This document shows positions 56,980-64,000 of a stretch of DNA of 64,000 nt, piece after piece. The DNA is from Oceanirhabdus seepicola. GTDB taxonomy: Bacteria > Bacillota > Clostridia > Clostridiales > Clostridiaceae. The notes below the pieces were generated by a model. It saw only the letters and a list, made by a program, of their open reading frames with translations, ran no database searches and was not told the origin of the DNA. The translations under genes were made by a program, and so were the position numbers. The stretch is taken from the NCBI RefSeq assembly GCF_023684385.1, contig NZ_JAGSOJ010000001.1:1573146-1637145 (forward strand), written 5' to 3'. Each line of letters starts with the position of its first letter. Position 1 is the first letter of the stretch.

Positions 56980-57540
56980 TTATTTATTCTTAAAGTAACT
57001 TCTTTTCAGTTTCTTCAATAGCTCATTCTTCCTATATAGCATAGTTGGATAAGGTACCCCCTTTGCTTTAGCATAATTAACTAGCTTCACCCCCTCTAAA
57101 AAATAACATTTGATAAGTTCCTGTTCTTCCTTAATTAATTTATCTATAGTGTCTCTTAGCCATTTCACATCTTCATAAATCATAATATGTTCCTCAAGTG
57201 AAAACTCATCTGTACCCATAATATCTACAATCTCATTATCATAATATACAACTCTATTCACCTTATGCTTTCTCACCATATAATTAAAATTATTTTTAAT
57301 TCCCATTATTACATACCCATAGAAAGAATTTGATCCAAGCTTATAACTCTTTATGCATTTTAATACTGTAAGATAGCCATACTGTACAAGGTCTTCTAAT
57401 TCCATTGAGGGTATTTTATATCTCAATGCTTCTTTAATTATATACCCGTTGAACAAATCAATAATTTCACTGACTGCTTTTTTATCGCCACTTTTAGCCC
57501 TTTCTAGAAGAACTTTTAAAACATCATTTTCTATTTTCAT
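56980..57540 (-). CDS. Small sigma-70-family factor
   Basis: A 186-residue sigma factor with region 2 (about 20-90; LEDLVQYGYLTVLKCIKSYK, NSFYGYVIMGIKNNF) and region 4 (about 125-185; DKLIKEEQELIKCYFLEGVK, VPYPTMLYRKNELLKKLK). No region 1 or 3 is present. Length and spacing resemble ECF or group 5 factors (TcdR, BotR, UviA), but no anti-sigma or toxin/bacteriocin gene is adjacent. AGGGGA lies eight bases before the ATG at 57540. Target genes are unknown; the 31-codon ORF at 57885 is near but has a vegetative promoter. Confidence 0.85.
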   Translation of the reverse strand: MKIENDVLKVLLERAKSGDKKAVSEIIDLFNGYIIKEALRYKIPSMELEDLVQYGYLTVLKCIKSYKLGSNSFYGYVIMGIKNNFNYMVRKHKVNRVVYYDNEIVDIMGTDEFSLEEHIMIYEDVKWLRDTIDKLIKEEQELIKCYFLEGVKLVNYAKAKGVPYPTMLYRKNELLKKLKRSYFKNK

Positions 57541-57813
57541 CTTTATCGTCCCCTTTTGCACGCTTTTGGGACATTCCGGAATATCTCTTACATATATTTT
57601 ATAACTTCAATATATTAGAAACAAGAATATGATTTTTCACTTCTTATGAAAGTCTTTATACATATGAAAAAAGACTTTCACAAATATAAATATACAGTCA
57701 CTTCCTGTTGAAATATACACGTTGGATTCATGTCATATACTGTATTAATTCTTCAGTATGACTAATAGTGTGTAATATATCGCGTTTTTTTATTTCTGAC
57801 TTTTCAATATCTT

Positions 57814-57842
57814 TTGACATATCATTCTTTATGTCATATAAT
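57814..57842 (+). promoter_or_regulatory. Consensus promoter of the 31-codon ORF
   Basis: TTGACA (57814-57819), exactly 17 bases, TATAAT (57837-57842): a perfect vegetative promoter and one of the strongest in the window. The start point would be about 57849. Upstream, 57647-57678 has a GAAAGTCTTT/AAAGACTTTC hairpin between the divergent sigma gene and this unit; otherwise 57541-57813 shows no gene. Confidence 0.9.
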
Positions 57843-57884
57843 GGACAAGAAAGAAATTATAATAATTTTTAGGAGGTCGTTTTG

Positions 57885-57980
57885 ATGAATACAAATAAAT
57901 TAAATATGTTAAATGTATTAAATGAAATTGTATCATCAAGTGAATATTTTTTTACGAACGACCTATATGAAGAAGTTTAA
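57885..57980 (+). CDS. 31-residue peptide, possible leader or signalling peptide
   Basis: AGGAGG at 57871-57876 lies eight bases before an ATG that opens a 31-codon frame, MNTNKLNMLNVLNEIVSSSE then YFFTNDLYEEV, ending in TAA. It has a hydrophobic-amphipathic start, aromatic centre and acidic tail, and no Cys. With a perfect promoter before it and a terminator 23 bases after, it is very probably translated. The MFS exporter gene follows 292 bases downstream past two terminators. Ribosome-controlled attenuation of a drug exporter is the simplest idea; a secreted or autonomous peptide is the alternative. No known family recognised. Confidence 0.75.
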   Translation: MNTNKLNMLNVLNEIVSSSEYFFTNDLYEEV

Positions 57981-58002
57981 TATATTAAATTGAATTTAAT
58001 GT

Positions 58003-58032
58003 AGCCATAGGGAGTTCCCCCTATGGCTTTTA
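58003..58032 (+). terminator. First terminator after the 31-codon ORF
   Basis: AGCCATAGGG (58003-58012) pairs perfectly with CCCTATGGCT (58019-58028), followed by TTTATTAT. It lies 23 bases past the peptide stop. Confidence 0.85.
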
Positions 58033-58096
58033 TTATATCTAATAGTATTAAGGTAATCTCACTTGCTTCAATACCTGAATAATAAATATGTTCTGT

Positions 58097-58139
58097 AAAA
58101 GTCATGCTAAGCTCTGCTTAATGTGGCTTTTATTTTTTT
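58097..58139 (+). terminator. Second terminator before the MFS gene
   Basis: AAAAGTCATGCTAAGC (58097-58112) pairs with GCTTAATGTGGCTTTT (58116-58131), with one mismatch and several G-U pairs, and runs into TATTTTTTTG. Two terminators in tandem ahead of an exporter gene suggest conditional read-through. No own promoter for the exporter was clear between 58140 and 58260. Confidence 0.75.
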
Positions 58140-58272
58140 GAAATCTTTATATTAAAGATTTCATCAAAATTTTGGGGAATTCCTATTCAAAAATTTTATT
58201 CTATATATTAATTTTTCTTAATAAAAAATTATGTCTTATACAATTATTAATTATCATCAGGGAGGGATATAA

Positions 58273-59523
58273 ATGAGTTATAATTCATCAACTATCAACA
58301 AATTACTTAAACCTTATAAAGGTTTACCAAAAGAAATATACATAATATTTATAGCAAAAATAGTGAATGCGCTAGGCATGTTCGTATTTCCACTTTTAAC
58401 CTTGCTTCTTACTAAAAAATTAGGCCTTAGCACTACTGAAGCTGGTATTTGGATAACAGCCTCCGGTTTAGTTTTTATGCCTGCTGGTCTTATAGGAGGA
58501 AAACTTGCAGATTCCTATGGGCGAAAAAAACTAATAATCGTATTTGATACACTTGCAGCACTATGTTACATAATCTGTGCAATCATCCCACCATCTATGA
58601 CTATGGTATACCTCATAGTTGCTGCTGGATTTTTTATGGGTGTAGGTGATCCTGCTCATAGTAGTATAATCGCTGATTTAACTACTCCTGAGAATCGTGA
58701 TGGTGCTTTTTCCCTCACTTATCTAGGATTTAACATCGGCTTCGCAGTTGGACCTGCAATTGGAGGACTCTTATTCGAGAATCATTTAAGACTTTTCTTC
58801 TTAGTTGATGCAATTACAGCACTTATGGCACTAACCTTAATCTACTTCTTTGTTGGGGAAACAATCCATAAAACTAAAGAAGAAGTTACTGAAGATAGAG
58901 CTATGGAACAAATAGCTACTGGTTCAATATTCAGTGTTCTTATAAAAAGACCAATGCTTCTACTATTTTCAGTAGTTGCTATTGGATATAACTTTGTATA
59001 TGCTCAATGGGGATATTTAATTCCTTTGCATGTTGAAAATAATTTCGTAAATGAAGGTGCTAAACTATATGGCTGGATGGCTAGCGCAAATGGAGCTATT
59101 GTTATGATCTTCACAGCTATACTTACAGCTATATTTATCAAGAAATCAAATATAAGAAAGATGGTTTACGGAGGAGTACTATATGTTATAGGGTTTGGTA
59201 TGTTAGGCTTCGTAAGCACTAAGATTGCCTTCTTCGTATCTGTATTCATATTTACATTAGGGGAGATATTGGTTACAATCAGCTTTATGCCATTCATTGC
59301 CAATCACACACCAGCCTCCCATAGAGGACGTATGAATTCTATTCTCCCACTTCTAATGGGACTTGGATATACACTAGCTCCTGTATTAACAGGGAAAGCA
59401 TTAGAATATATCTCAATTCCAACTGCTTGGAAGATCATAGGAGCTATAATGATAATTTCTACCTTGCTAATGGCATTACTGGATAACATAGATAATAGAA
59501 AAAGCACTGTGAACCGTGCTTAA
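58273..59523 (+). CDS. MFS multidrug exporter, 12 TM
   Basis: A 416-residue major-facilitator transporter. Motif A is in GGKLADSYGRKKLIIVF between TM2 and TM3. LGFNIGFAVGPAIGGLLF is the motif C-like antiporter signature, supporting proton-coupled export. A cytoplasmic loop (about 195-225) divides the two six-helix halves. GGGAGGG precedes the ATG. The substrate may be a drug; upstream lies a peptide ORF with two terminators, so the gene may be induced by antitermination. It is followed by a strong hairpin. Confidence 0.92.
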   Translation: MSYNSSTINKLLKPYKGLPKEIYIIFIAKIVNALGMFVFPLLTLLLTKKLGLSTTEAGIWITASGLVFMPAGLIGGKLADSYGRKKLIIVFDTLAALCYIICAIIPPSMTMVYLIVAAGFFMGVGDPAHSSIIADLTTPENRDGAFSLTYLGFNIGFAVGPAIGGLLFENHLRLFFLVDAITALMALTLIYFFVGETIHKTKEEVTEDRAMEQIATGSIFSVLIKRPMLLLFSVVAIGYNFVYAQWGYLIPLHVENNFVNEGAKLYGWMASANGAIVMIFTAILTAIFIKKSNIRKMVYGGVLYVIGFGMLGFVSTKIAFFVSVFIFTLGEILVTISFMPFIANHTPASHRGRMNSILPLLMGLGYTLAPVLTGKALEYISIPTAWKIIGAIMIISTLLMALLDNIDNRKSTVNRA

Positions 59524-59536
59524 AAACAAGTTTAGA

Positions 59537-59579
59537 GTAGAGAGTGGAGAACGAATGTCAATCGTTCTCCACTCTCTAC
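59537..59579 (+). terminator. Hairpin after the MFS gene
   Basis: A perfect 18-bp stem (GTAGAGAGTGGAGAACGA at 59537-59554 with 59562-59579) with loop ATGTCAA lies 13 bases past the stop. It lacks a clean T-run. The phrase GTCAATCGTTCTCC recalls 48301-48330, so it may be a repeat used as a terminator. Confidence 0.65.
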
Positions 59580-59646
59580 TTCCAACTCTCCACTTCTTTT
59601 TAGTCCTCCCCATGCCATAATATTTCTTTAGAATTTTCAGTAAATT

Positions 59647-59675
59647 TTGACTTTTAGTGAAAAATATTGTATAAT
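59647..59675 (+). promoter_or_regulatory. Consensus promoter of the candidate small RNA
   Basis: TTGACT (59647-59652), exactly 17 bases, TATAAT (59670-59675). No open frame follows before the terminator at 59801-59828. Confidence 0.85.
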
Positions 59676-59681
59676 AAATTT

Positions 59682-59835
59682 ATAAAACATAGCTAATTAA
59701 GCTAAAGGAAGATTATGGGTTGCCTCCTAGTGATCTTCACTACATAATTATTGGAATATTACATTTTTTTTAAATTTGTTTTATTCCAATAAACATTCAG
59801 AGATGCTGTTACACCGGTAACAGCATCTTTGTTTT
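59682..59835 (+). ncRNA. Candidate small RNA of about 155 nt with CCUCCU loop
   Basis: Between a consensus promoter and a strong terminator (AGATGCTGTTAC/GTAACAGCATCT, 59801-59828, then TTGTTTTG) lies non-coding sequence that folds into separate hairpins: TAGCT/AGCTA (about 59690-59704), GAAGAT/ATCTTC (59708-59738) with CCTCCT exposed at 59723-59728, and TTATTGGAATA/TATTCCAATAA (59748-59792). The CCUCCU loop is complementary to Shine-Dalgarno sequences, as in trans-acting regulatory RNAs of Gram-positives. It matches no RNA family I know; 6S RNA was considered without support. Confidence 0.65.
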
Positions 59836-59906
59836 GTCATTTTATTTCTATTAATCTTGCTAAGCACCTTAATCTGTTCCTATTCTTTATTCTCTGTTCT
59901 TTAAAT

Positions 59907-61322
59907 CTACTGTATCATCATAAATCTTAAAACAAAAAGTACTGCAAGTATATATGTAATAGGATGTACCTCTTTGTACTTTCCAACAGCTACTTTCATA
60001 ATAGGATAGAATATGATTCCGGCTGCTATACCGTTAGCTATACTATAAGTAAATGGCATAAGAGCTATTGTTAAGAATGCTGGTACTGCTTCACTTAAAT
60101 CTGAGAAATTAACATCCTTAATAGATTCCATCATAAGAACTCCAACTACAATAAGTGCTGGTGCTGTAGCCTGCGCTGGTACTATTCCAACGATTCCACC
60201 TAAGAATACTGATGCTGCAAATAACACACCCACCACTAAAGTTGTTAATCCAGTTCTTCCACCTTCAGCTATTCCCGCTGCAGATTCAATATATGTAGAA
60301 GTAGTTGTCATCCCAAACATTGAACCAAATGTTGTTGATATTGCATCTGTAAGTAATGCCTTTCTCATGTTTCTTATCTTCCCATCAGGCTGGATCATTT
60401 CTGCTCTCTGAGCTGTTCCAACCAATGTTCCTAATGTATCAAATAAATCAACTAAGCTGAATGTAAATACAACCATTATTATACTAGTTATTGCTCCAAC
60501 TATTCCATTTCCATTATGAGCAAATAGCCCTTGGAAATCCATTTTCATGAATGTTGGCATTATTGATGTAGGTGCACTTAATATTTTCAAACCAGCAACC
60601 TGTGTAATTCCCATAGGTATACCGATTATTGTAGTTGCTAATATAGAAATTAGCATTGCTCCTTTAACTTTTCTAACCATCAATACACACATAATAGCTA
60701 GTCCAATTATTGTAAGCAATACATTCTTATCAGTAAAATTTCCAAACCTAACAAGTGTTCCAGGATCAGCTACCACTATTCCCCCACTCTTTAGTCCTAT
60801 AAGTGCTACGAAAAGACCAATTCCTGCTGTCATTGCTACTTTTATATTCTTTGGCAGACACTCAACAATTTTTTCTCTTAATGAAGTTACTGTAATAGTA
60901 ACAAATAACAATCCTGATATAGTTACCGCCGCTAATCCTTGTTGCCAAGTGTACCCTAATGTTAAACAAACACTATATGTAAAGAATGCTGTAAGGCCTA
61001 TACCTGGTGCAACTGCAAATGGTAAGTTACCATACAGAGACATTATCAATGTTCCTATAGCAGACACTATACACATTGCAACGAAAGCAGCTCCAACCAC
61101 TGGATCATTCATAGTATTTAAACCATTAGCCGCATCTCCCATAAGTCCAAGACTATTCATTCCAGAAGCCTTTAATATATTAGGGATTACTAGCAATGCA
61201 TAAGCCATTGTAATAAAAGTTGTGAATCCTGCCAATATCTCGGTTTTTATATTGGTATTATGTTCCTTCAATTGAAAATATGATTCTAAGAAATTTCCTT
61301 TAGCTTTATCTTTAGTATTCAT
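59907..61322 (-). CDS. pbuG: Purine (guanine/hypoxanthine) permease, AzgA/PbuG type
   Basis: A 471-residue NCS2-type permease of the AzgA/PbuG branch: FQLKEHNTNIKTEILAGFTT, FITMAYALLVIPNIL at the start, PFAVAPGIGLTAFFTYSVCL, and TTTSTYIESAAGIAEGGRTG with the family substrate motif. It has 12-14 membrane segments and takes up guanine, hypoxanthine or adenine with protons. GGGAGCAG precedes the ATG. A guanine-class riboswitch lies in its leader (61356-61496), which fits guanine or hypoxanthine as substrate. Confidence 0.93.
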   Translation of the reverse strand: MNTKDKAKGNFLESYFQLKEHNTNIKTEILAGFTTFITMAYALLVIPNILKASGMNSLGLMGDAANGLNTMNDPVVGAAFVAMCIVSAIGTLIMSLYGNLPFAVAPGIGLTAFFTYSVCLTLGYTWQQGLAAVTISGLLFVTITVTSLREKIVECLPKNIKVAMTAGIGLFVALIGLKSGGIVVADPGTLVRFGNFTDKNVLLTIIGLAIMCVLMVRKVKGAMLISILATTIIGIPMGITQVAGLKILSAPTSIMPTFMKMDFQGLFAHNGNGIVGAITSIIMVVFTFSLVDLFDTLGTLVGTAQRAEMIQPDGKIRNMRKALLTDAISTTFGSMFGMTTTSTYIESAAGIAEGGRTGLTTLVVGVLFAASVFLGGIVGIVPAQATAPALIVVGVLMMESIKDVNFSDLSEAVPAFLTIALMPFTYSIANGIAAGIIFYPIMKVAVGKYKEVHPITYILAVLFVLRFMMIQ

Positions 61323-61355
61323 AAACTGCTCCCTCTAACAACAATTTTGTAAATC

Positions 61356-61496
61356 AAAAAAATTCCCGTCCTCAAGATAATAAGTAATCCTAATGACAGA
61401 AATTCTGAACAAAATTATTTAGCTGGATTACCCATAGCGAGAAATTTACGGTGTCTCGTAGAAACTTTTGATCCATATTATCAAAAATATATGAGT
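61356..61496 (-). promoter_or_regulatory. Guanine-class purine riboswitch before pbuG
   Basis: The aptamer is 61430-61496 on the minus strand: P1 ACTCAT/ATGGGT, P2 TTTTGAT/ATCAAAA with loop AATATGG, J2/3 GTTTCTAC, P3 CGAGA/TCTCG with a loop containing ACCGTAAA, J3/1 CTAT. The first base of J3/1 is C, which specifies guanine or hypoxanthine rather than adenine. The expression platform has a terminator stem TTTCTGTC/GACGGGAA with T-run (61356-61402), and GTAATCC/GGATTAC as the competing antiterminator. Ligand should turn the permease off. Confidence 0.95.
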
Positions 61497-61523
61497 TTCG
61501 GTTTAAGTTTTTAATTTCTTTAA

Positions 61524-61552
61524 ATGATAACACCTGAACATTCCATGGTCAA
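61524..61552 (-). promoter_or_regulatory. Promoter of the pbuG riboswitch transcript
   Basis: On the minus strand TTGACC (61547-61552), 17 bases, TATCAT (61524-61529). The start point of about 61517 is 20 bases ahead of the aptamer. Bases 61553-61654 hold the leader of the divergent small membrane gene. Confidence 0.75.
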
Positions 61553-61654
61553 TACGCTTTATAATATTCGTATTATTTAGAATCTTTGGACACAGCGCTC
61601 ATGTTATGGTAATATTTTCATATAAACATATTGTTTTATTGGAGGCGTAATATT

Positions 61655-61966
61655 ATGATTGAGAAAACCATGGCATACATAGTTCTTATGGTTGGAATTT
61701 TAATATTTATTTTTGATTGCATTCGGCGTTCCCAAGAAAAATTCTTTTTAAAAAATCGAGAAGATTATACAATTTTAGATAAAGATGAACTGTACTTAGT
61801 CCATATGAATCGTTCAATACTAAGATTAGCTGGAGCAATTGGATTTGGCATTTGTCTCTTCTATGATTATAATTTGATTCCTATAACTCTTTATAACTTT
61901 TTACCTGATTTTTATTTCAATAGGAAATCTAAAGATTTATATATTGATAAAACTGTTGATTCATAA
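61655..61966 (+). CDS. Small membrane protein, first of a paralogous pair
   Basis: A 103-residue protein with an N-terminal membrane segment (AYIVLMVGILIFIFDCI), a charged stretch and a second hydrophobic part near residues 60-85 (LRLAGAIGFGICLFYDYNLI). It shares the layout I-F-D-x-x-x-R, HxNxSIL and Y..LPD with the following gene. GGAGGCG lies before the ATG at 61655, and the longer frame is rejected. No family recognised. Confidence 0.75.
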   Translation: MIEKTMAYIVLMVGILIFIFDCIRRSQEKFFLKNREDYTILDKDELYLVHMNRSILRLAGAIGFGICLFYDYNLIPITLYNFLPDFYFNRKSKDLYIDKTVDS

Positions 61967-61992
61967 AACTTAATTTTAGAGAGGACAACATC

Positions 61993-62301
61993 ATGACTTA
62001 TAAAATTATTTTATTCTTTGTAATTCCCGTTGCTGCTGTTGTAATATTTATTTTTGATTATAATCTTCGTAAGAAAAAGGATTATTCTTCATTAAATATT
62101 GAAAAAGACAATGTAATTAATGAATGTAAATTTTGGAAAGTTCATAGAAATCAATCTATACTTAAATTAATCTCTTACCTTATTTTTGCGATTTACCCTT
62201 TATTTTTTACTATAAATCCTTATCGTACATTAATTATGGTTTGCTTTTGTCAAATACCCGGCATTTACTATTGGATAGCAAAAAGAAAGTTATTAATATA
62301 A
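61993..62301 (+). CDS. Small membrane protein, second of a paralogous pair
   Basis: A 102-residue protein with membrane segments at about 5-21 (ILFFVIPVAAVVIFIFDY) and 55-95 (LKLISYLIFAIYPLFFTI; LIMVCFCQIPGIYYWI). WKVHRNQSILKLI matches LVHMNRSILRLAG of the preceding gene, so the two arose by tandem duplication. GAGGACA lies before the ATG; the gap between the genes is 26 bases, so they are co-transcribed. Function unknown. Confidence 0.75.
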   Translation: MTYKIILFFVIPVAAVVIFIFDYNLRKKKDYSSLNIEKDNVINECKFWKVHRNQSILKLISYLIFAIYPLFFTINPYRTLIMVCFCQIPGIYYWIAKRKLLI

Positions 62302-62329
62302 AAAAGAGTACACTTTTCAAACTTCAGAA

Positions 62330-62429
62330 TTTCAGACTGTTGAAAAAGTCCAAGGTCAAGGAACAAGGCGAACGAGCAGCGCAGAGAGTCTTAGTGACGC
62401 CGAAATTGGGCTTTTTCAGCAGTCTGAAA
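62330..62429. repeat. 100-bp element with 19-bp terminal inverted repeats
   Basis: TTTCAGACTGTTGAAAAAG (62330-62348) and its inverted copy (62411-62429) match at 18 of 19 positions. The interior is markedly GC-richer than the surroundings (AAGGCGAACGAGCAGCGCAG). It resembles short palindromic MITE-type elements common after genes in clostridia; I know the look, not a name. It lies between convergent genes and may act as terminator. Confidence 0.7.
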
Positions 62430-62451
62430 AAGGTAGCCACAAGGGCTACCT
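62427..62451 (-). terminator. Terminator of the YvrJ gene, overlapping its stop codon
   Basis: On the minus strand AGGTAGCC, five bases, GGCTACCT runs into TTTTTCAG. The TAG stop of the YvrJ gene is inside the stem. Confidence 0.75.
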
Positions 62452-62610
62452 ATCTTCTCTGGTACCTATAACGCTTGTAATCACCCTTGTAAGATTCAAT
62501 ATGGATTGATTTAGAATTTCAATCTTCTTATCAAATCTTACTAAGAGATATATACACATAGCTATGGGGAACCCGAGAGTGCCTATAATTTTGGATAACT
62601 CCTCATACAT
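62446..62610 (-). CDS. YvrJ-family small membrane protein
   Basis: A 54-residue protein: MYEELSKIIGTLGFPIAMCI then YLLVRFDKKIEILNQSILNL, the YvrJ pattern of one membrane helix with the GFPI motif and an amphipathic tail. AAGGAGG lies seven bases before the ATG at 62610, so the 21 extra codons of the longer frame are rejected. YvrJ proteins are of unknown function, often described next to sigma or holin-like genes. It lies downstream of the CotH gene on the same strand. Confidence 0.82.
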   Translation of the reverse strand: MYEELSKIIGTLGFPIAMCIYLLVRFDKKIEILNQSILNLTRVITSVIGTREDR

Positions 62611-62711
62611 ATTGCACCCTCCTTCTACGTTATAAGTAAGTTTATATATATTCAAGGTGGGGAAACCTTTCAATAGAATATATGCAGTTTAAATGCTTTT
62701 TTATAAGATTT

Positions 62712-64000
62712 TTAATATTTCTTTTTCATAATTCTCATAAAAATTAACATCACAATAACTCCAAGTAATGTTAGTGCTAGATTTATGGCTAGTTCTATAG
62801 GGTTAACCATTTTAATCGACCCTTCTCCTCCCATACCTGGGAACCCTCCTGGCAAATTCTCCATAAACTCCATCATCATATCCATAGGTGGCATTTCACC
62901 ATTCTCTATATAACTTCTTAATTCTTCTGGCATATCCTCAATATTTACTCCAGGTGGTAAACCACCTATAATTGCATTTTTACTATCTTCTTTACCTTCT
63001 TCTTTAGGACGATTCATACCATTCTGTCCATTAACAGGGATTGTTTCTTCGATATTTTCAGGCCTACCACCTTTTCCATTCTGTCCACCCAATCCACCGA
63101 AACCACCTTTTCCGCCCAGACCACTTTCACCTTCATTACCTTGTCCATTATTGGTACTTGGTATAGTTCCATCAAGCTGTTTCTGTACGTTTTCATTCCT
63201 ATTTTTAACAAAGTTTAATAAGCTAAGGCTATTTTCAGTATCATTAAATAAAGCATCTTCAAATTCCTTATATGTGAAGAATGAAGTTGGATCAGTTTTA
63301 ACATAACTATTAATCATTTGATAAGTTTTCAAAACCTTGTTTGTAAACCTATCTTCTGAAAGATATCCGTCAATTAATATTTGTATATATTCATGATACT
63401 GCTCAACATATTCCTCATTCTTGAATATCGCTTCTATTAGAGGGTATTTTGCCATTTCACCTTTTACAGGCTCATCTATCAAAAACTGAATTGCCTGTTC
63501 CTCAGTTACTCCCATAGTAAATCCATTGAATATCATATTTAGATCCCATGCTATCCATTCAAAAACTCCATTATTATTGTACAAATAGTAGTTATGATAC
63601 ATTCCACCTTGATAGGCATCCAGATGTACTGTTATTGTGCTCATTGCCAGGTACTTTAAGAAAGAGTCTACATTAAGTACAGATTCTAAATCTCCACCTT
63701 CTTCAATCACCTTCATGAATTTTATTATGTCATTATTATTATACACACTCTTATTCTTAGGAATAAGTGCAGTATAATCATCTGAGTTATCTGAAATATA
63801 TTTAAGATCAGCACCTCTTGCCATCTCCGGTTTGTATAGCTCACCTGTCCCATTTCCATAGTGCTCTTTTAAGAAACTCTCATTTACTTGCTCCACCGCT
63901 AAATATAATCCAACATACTCATCATTAATATATAGTGCAACATAGTTTGTCCTTGATGCATCTGCCCCTAATTCATCCATCATCTCATATCCTAAATACT
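62712..64000 (-). CDS. CotH kinase family protein, partial (N-terminus beyond the window)
   Basis: At least 429 residues are present; the frame is open to base 64000 (YLGYEMMDELGADASRTNYV), so the start lies outside. The CotH kinase core is seen in VALYINDEYVGLYLAVEQ and WIAWDLNMIFNGF (Asp expected at the active site). It is followed by a helical region, a Gly-rich linker (about 290-330; GLGGKGGFGGLGGQNGKGG), a PEEL-type acidic part and a C-terminal membrane helix (LAINLALTLLGVIVMLIFM) with KKKY. CotH phosphorylates spore-coat proteins in Bacillus. This membrane-anchored form may act on the surface. A glycoside/VTC partner gene may lie upstream. Confidence 0.9.
   Translation of the reverse strand, partial: YLGYEMMDELGADASRTNYVALYINDEYVGLYLAVEQVNESFLKEHYGNGTGELYKPEMARGADLKYISDNSDDYTALIPKNKSVYNNNDIIKFMKVIEEGGDLESVLNVDSFLKYLAMSTITVHLDAYQGGMYHNYYLYNNNGVFEWIAWDLNMIFNGFTMGVTEEQAIQFLIDEPVKGEMAKYPLIEAIFKNEEYVEQYHEYIQILIDGYLSEDRFTNKVLKTYQMINSYVKTDPTSFFTYKEFEDALFNDTENSLSLLNFVKNRNENVQKQLDGTIPSTNNGQGNEGESGLGGKGGFGGLGGQNGKGGRPENIEETIPVNGQNGMNRPKEEGKEDSKNAIIGGLPPGVNIEDMPEELRSYIENGEMPPMDMMMEFMENLPGGFPGMGGEGSIKMVNPIELAINLALTLLGVIVMLIFMRIMKKKY

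Noticed and set aside
57885..57980. AgrD-type cyclic autoinducer precursor
   Set aside because: No Cys in the core, no AgrB protease gene nearby and no fitting charged tail motif.
62241..62471. 76-codon plus-strand frame
   Set aside because: It overlaps the paralogous membrane gene and reads through the inverted-repeat element; no ribosome site.

Overview
The window reads as chromosomal DNA of a low-GC, spore-former-type Firmicute, most likely a Clostridium or close relative. The evidence is the strong A+T bias, GGAGG ribosome sites before nearly every gene, a reverse rubrerythrin, a LicT/RAT-controlled beta-glucoside PTS operon, CotH, YvrJ, PrsA, LCP and VanW proteins, and O2-sensitive flavin/Fe-S reductases. 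No rRNA, tRNA, CRISPR array or intact prophage was seen. The right edge cuts a CotH gene.

Layout. 0-4.3 kb: an AraC/GyrI regulator, a large flavin/Fe-S oxidoreductase and a divergent TetR gene, with a short palindromic repeat between the last two. 4.3-8.8 kb: a six-gene minus-strand operon with an Ig-like anchored surface protein, a complete FecCD-type ABC importer, a TiaS-like nucleotide-binding protein and an overlapping Cys-rich mini-protein. This combination has no function I can name. 9-12.8 kb: OsmC, Crp/Fnr, a MerR-methyltransferase fusion and a CPBP membrane protease whose reading frame lacks a standard start codon.

12.9-22.5 kb is a reshuffled duplication block. Pieces of an HxlR regulator, a radical SAM enzyme, an Old Yellow Enzyme-type oxidoreductase and a two-TM protein occur as intact genes, fragments and chimeras: a radical SAM tail, an intact HxlR, a TM-protein fragment, a DUF896-radical SAM in-frame fusion, a second radical SAM copy, a radical SAM/HxlR chimera, an internally deleted HxlR, then intact OYE and TM genes. 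A chemoreceptor gene and a truncated tnpB sit inside the block.

22.6-34 kb is sugar metabolism and regulators. GH1 6-phospho-beta-glucosidase, PTS IIBCA and LicT are controlled by two RAT/terminator switches, with a 158-bp MITE-like palindrome between two of the genes. A gluzincin protease, AraC, double-MerR, amidohydrolase, GH4 6-phospho-beta-glucosidase and RpiR follow. 34-44 kb: a VOC protein under a dyad-covered promoter, a Xre plus membrane-protein pair, a hybrid kinase-CheR-diguanylate cyclase operon, two orphan small genes and VanW. 44-57.5 kb: rubrerythrin with a PerR-like box, a polar amino-acid ABC importer, an excisionase-type HTH protein, PrsA, an MsmX/UgpC-type ATPase with a CdaR-like regulator, MATE, GNAT, LCP, an alkyltransferase-like protein and a small sigma factor.

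57.8-64 kb holds the most striking small elements. A consensus promoter drives a 31-codon ORF followed by two terminators and then an MFS exporter, an arrangement that resembles leader-peptide attenuation. A second consensus promoter drives an apparent small RNA of about 155 nt with CCUCCU in a loop. A guanine-class purine riboswitch precedes a PbuG/AzgA-type permease. Two tandem paralogous membrane proteins, a 100-bp inverted-repeat element, YvrJ and the partial CotH gene end the window.

Start codons were moved from the longest reading frame to the codon served by a Shine-Dalgarno sequence where one was visible; these choices are stated per gene. Family assignments come from motif recognition, not from database searches.
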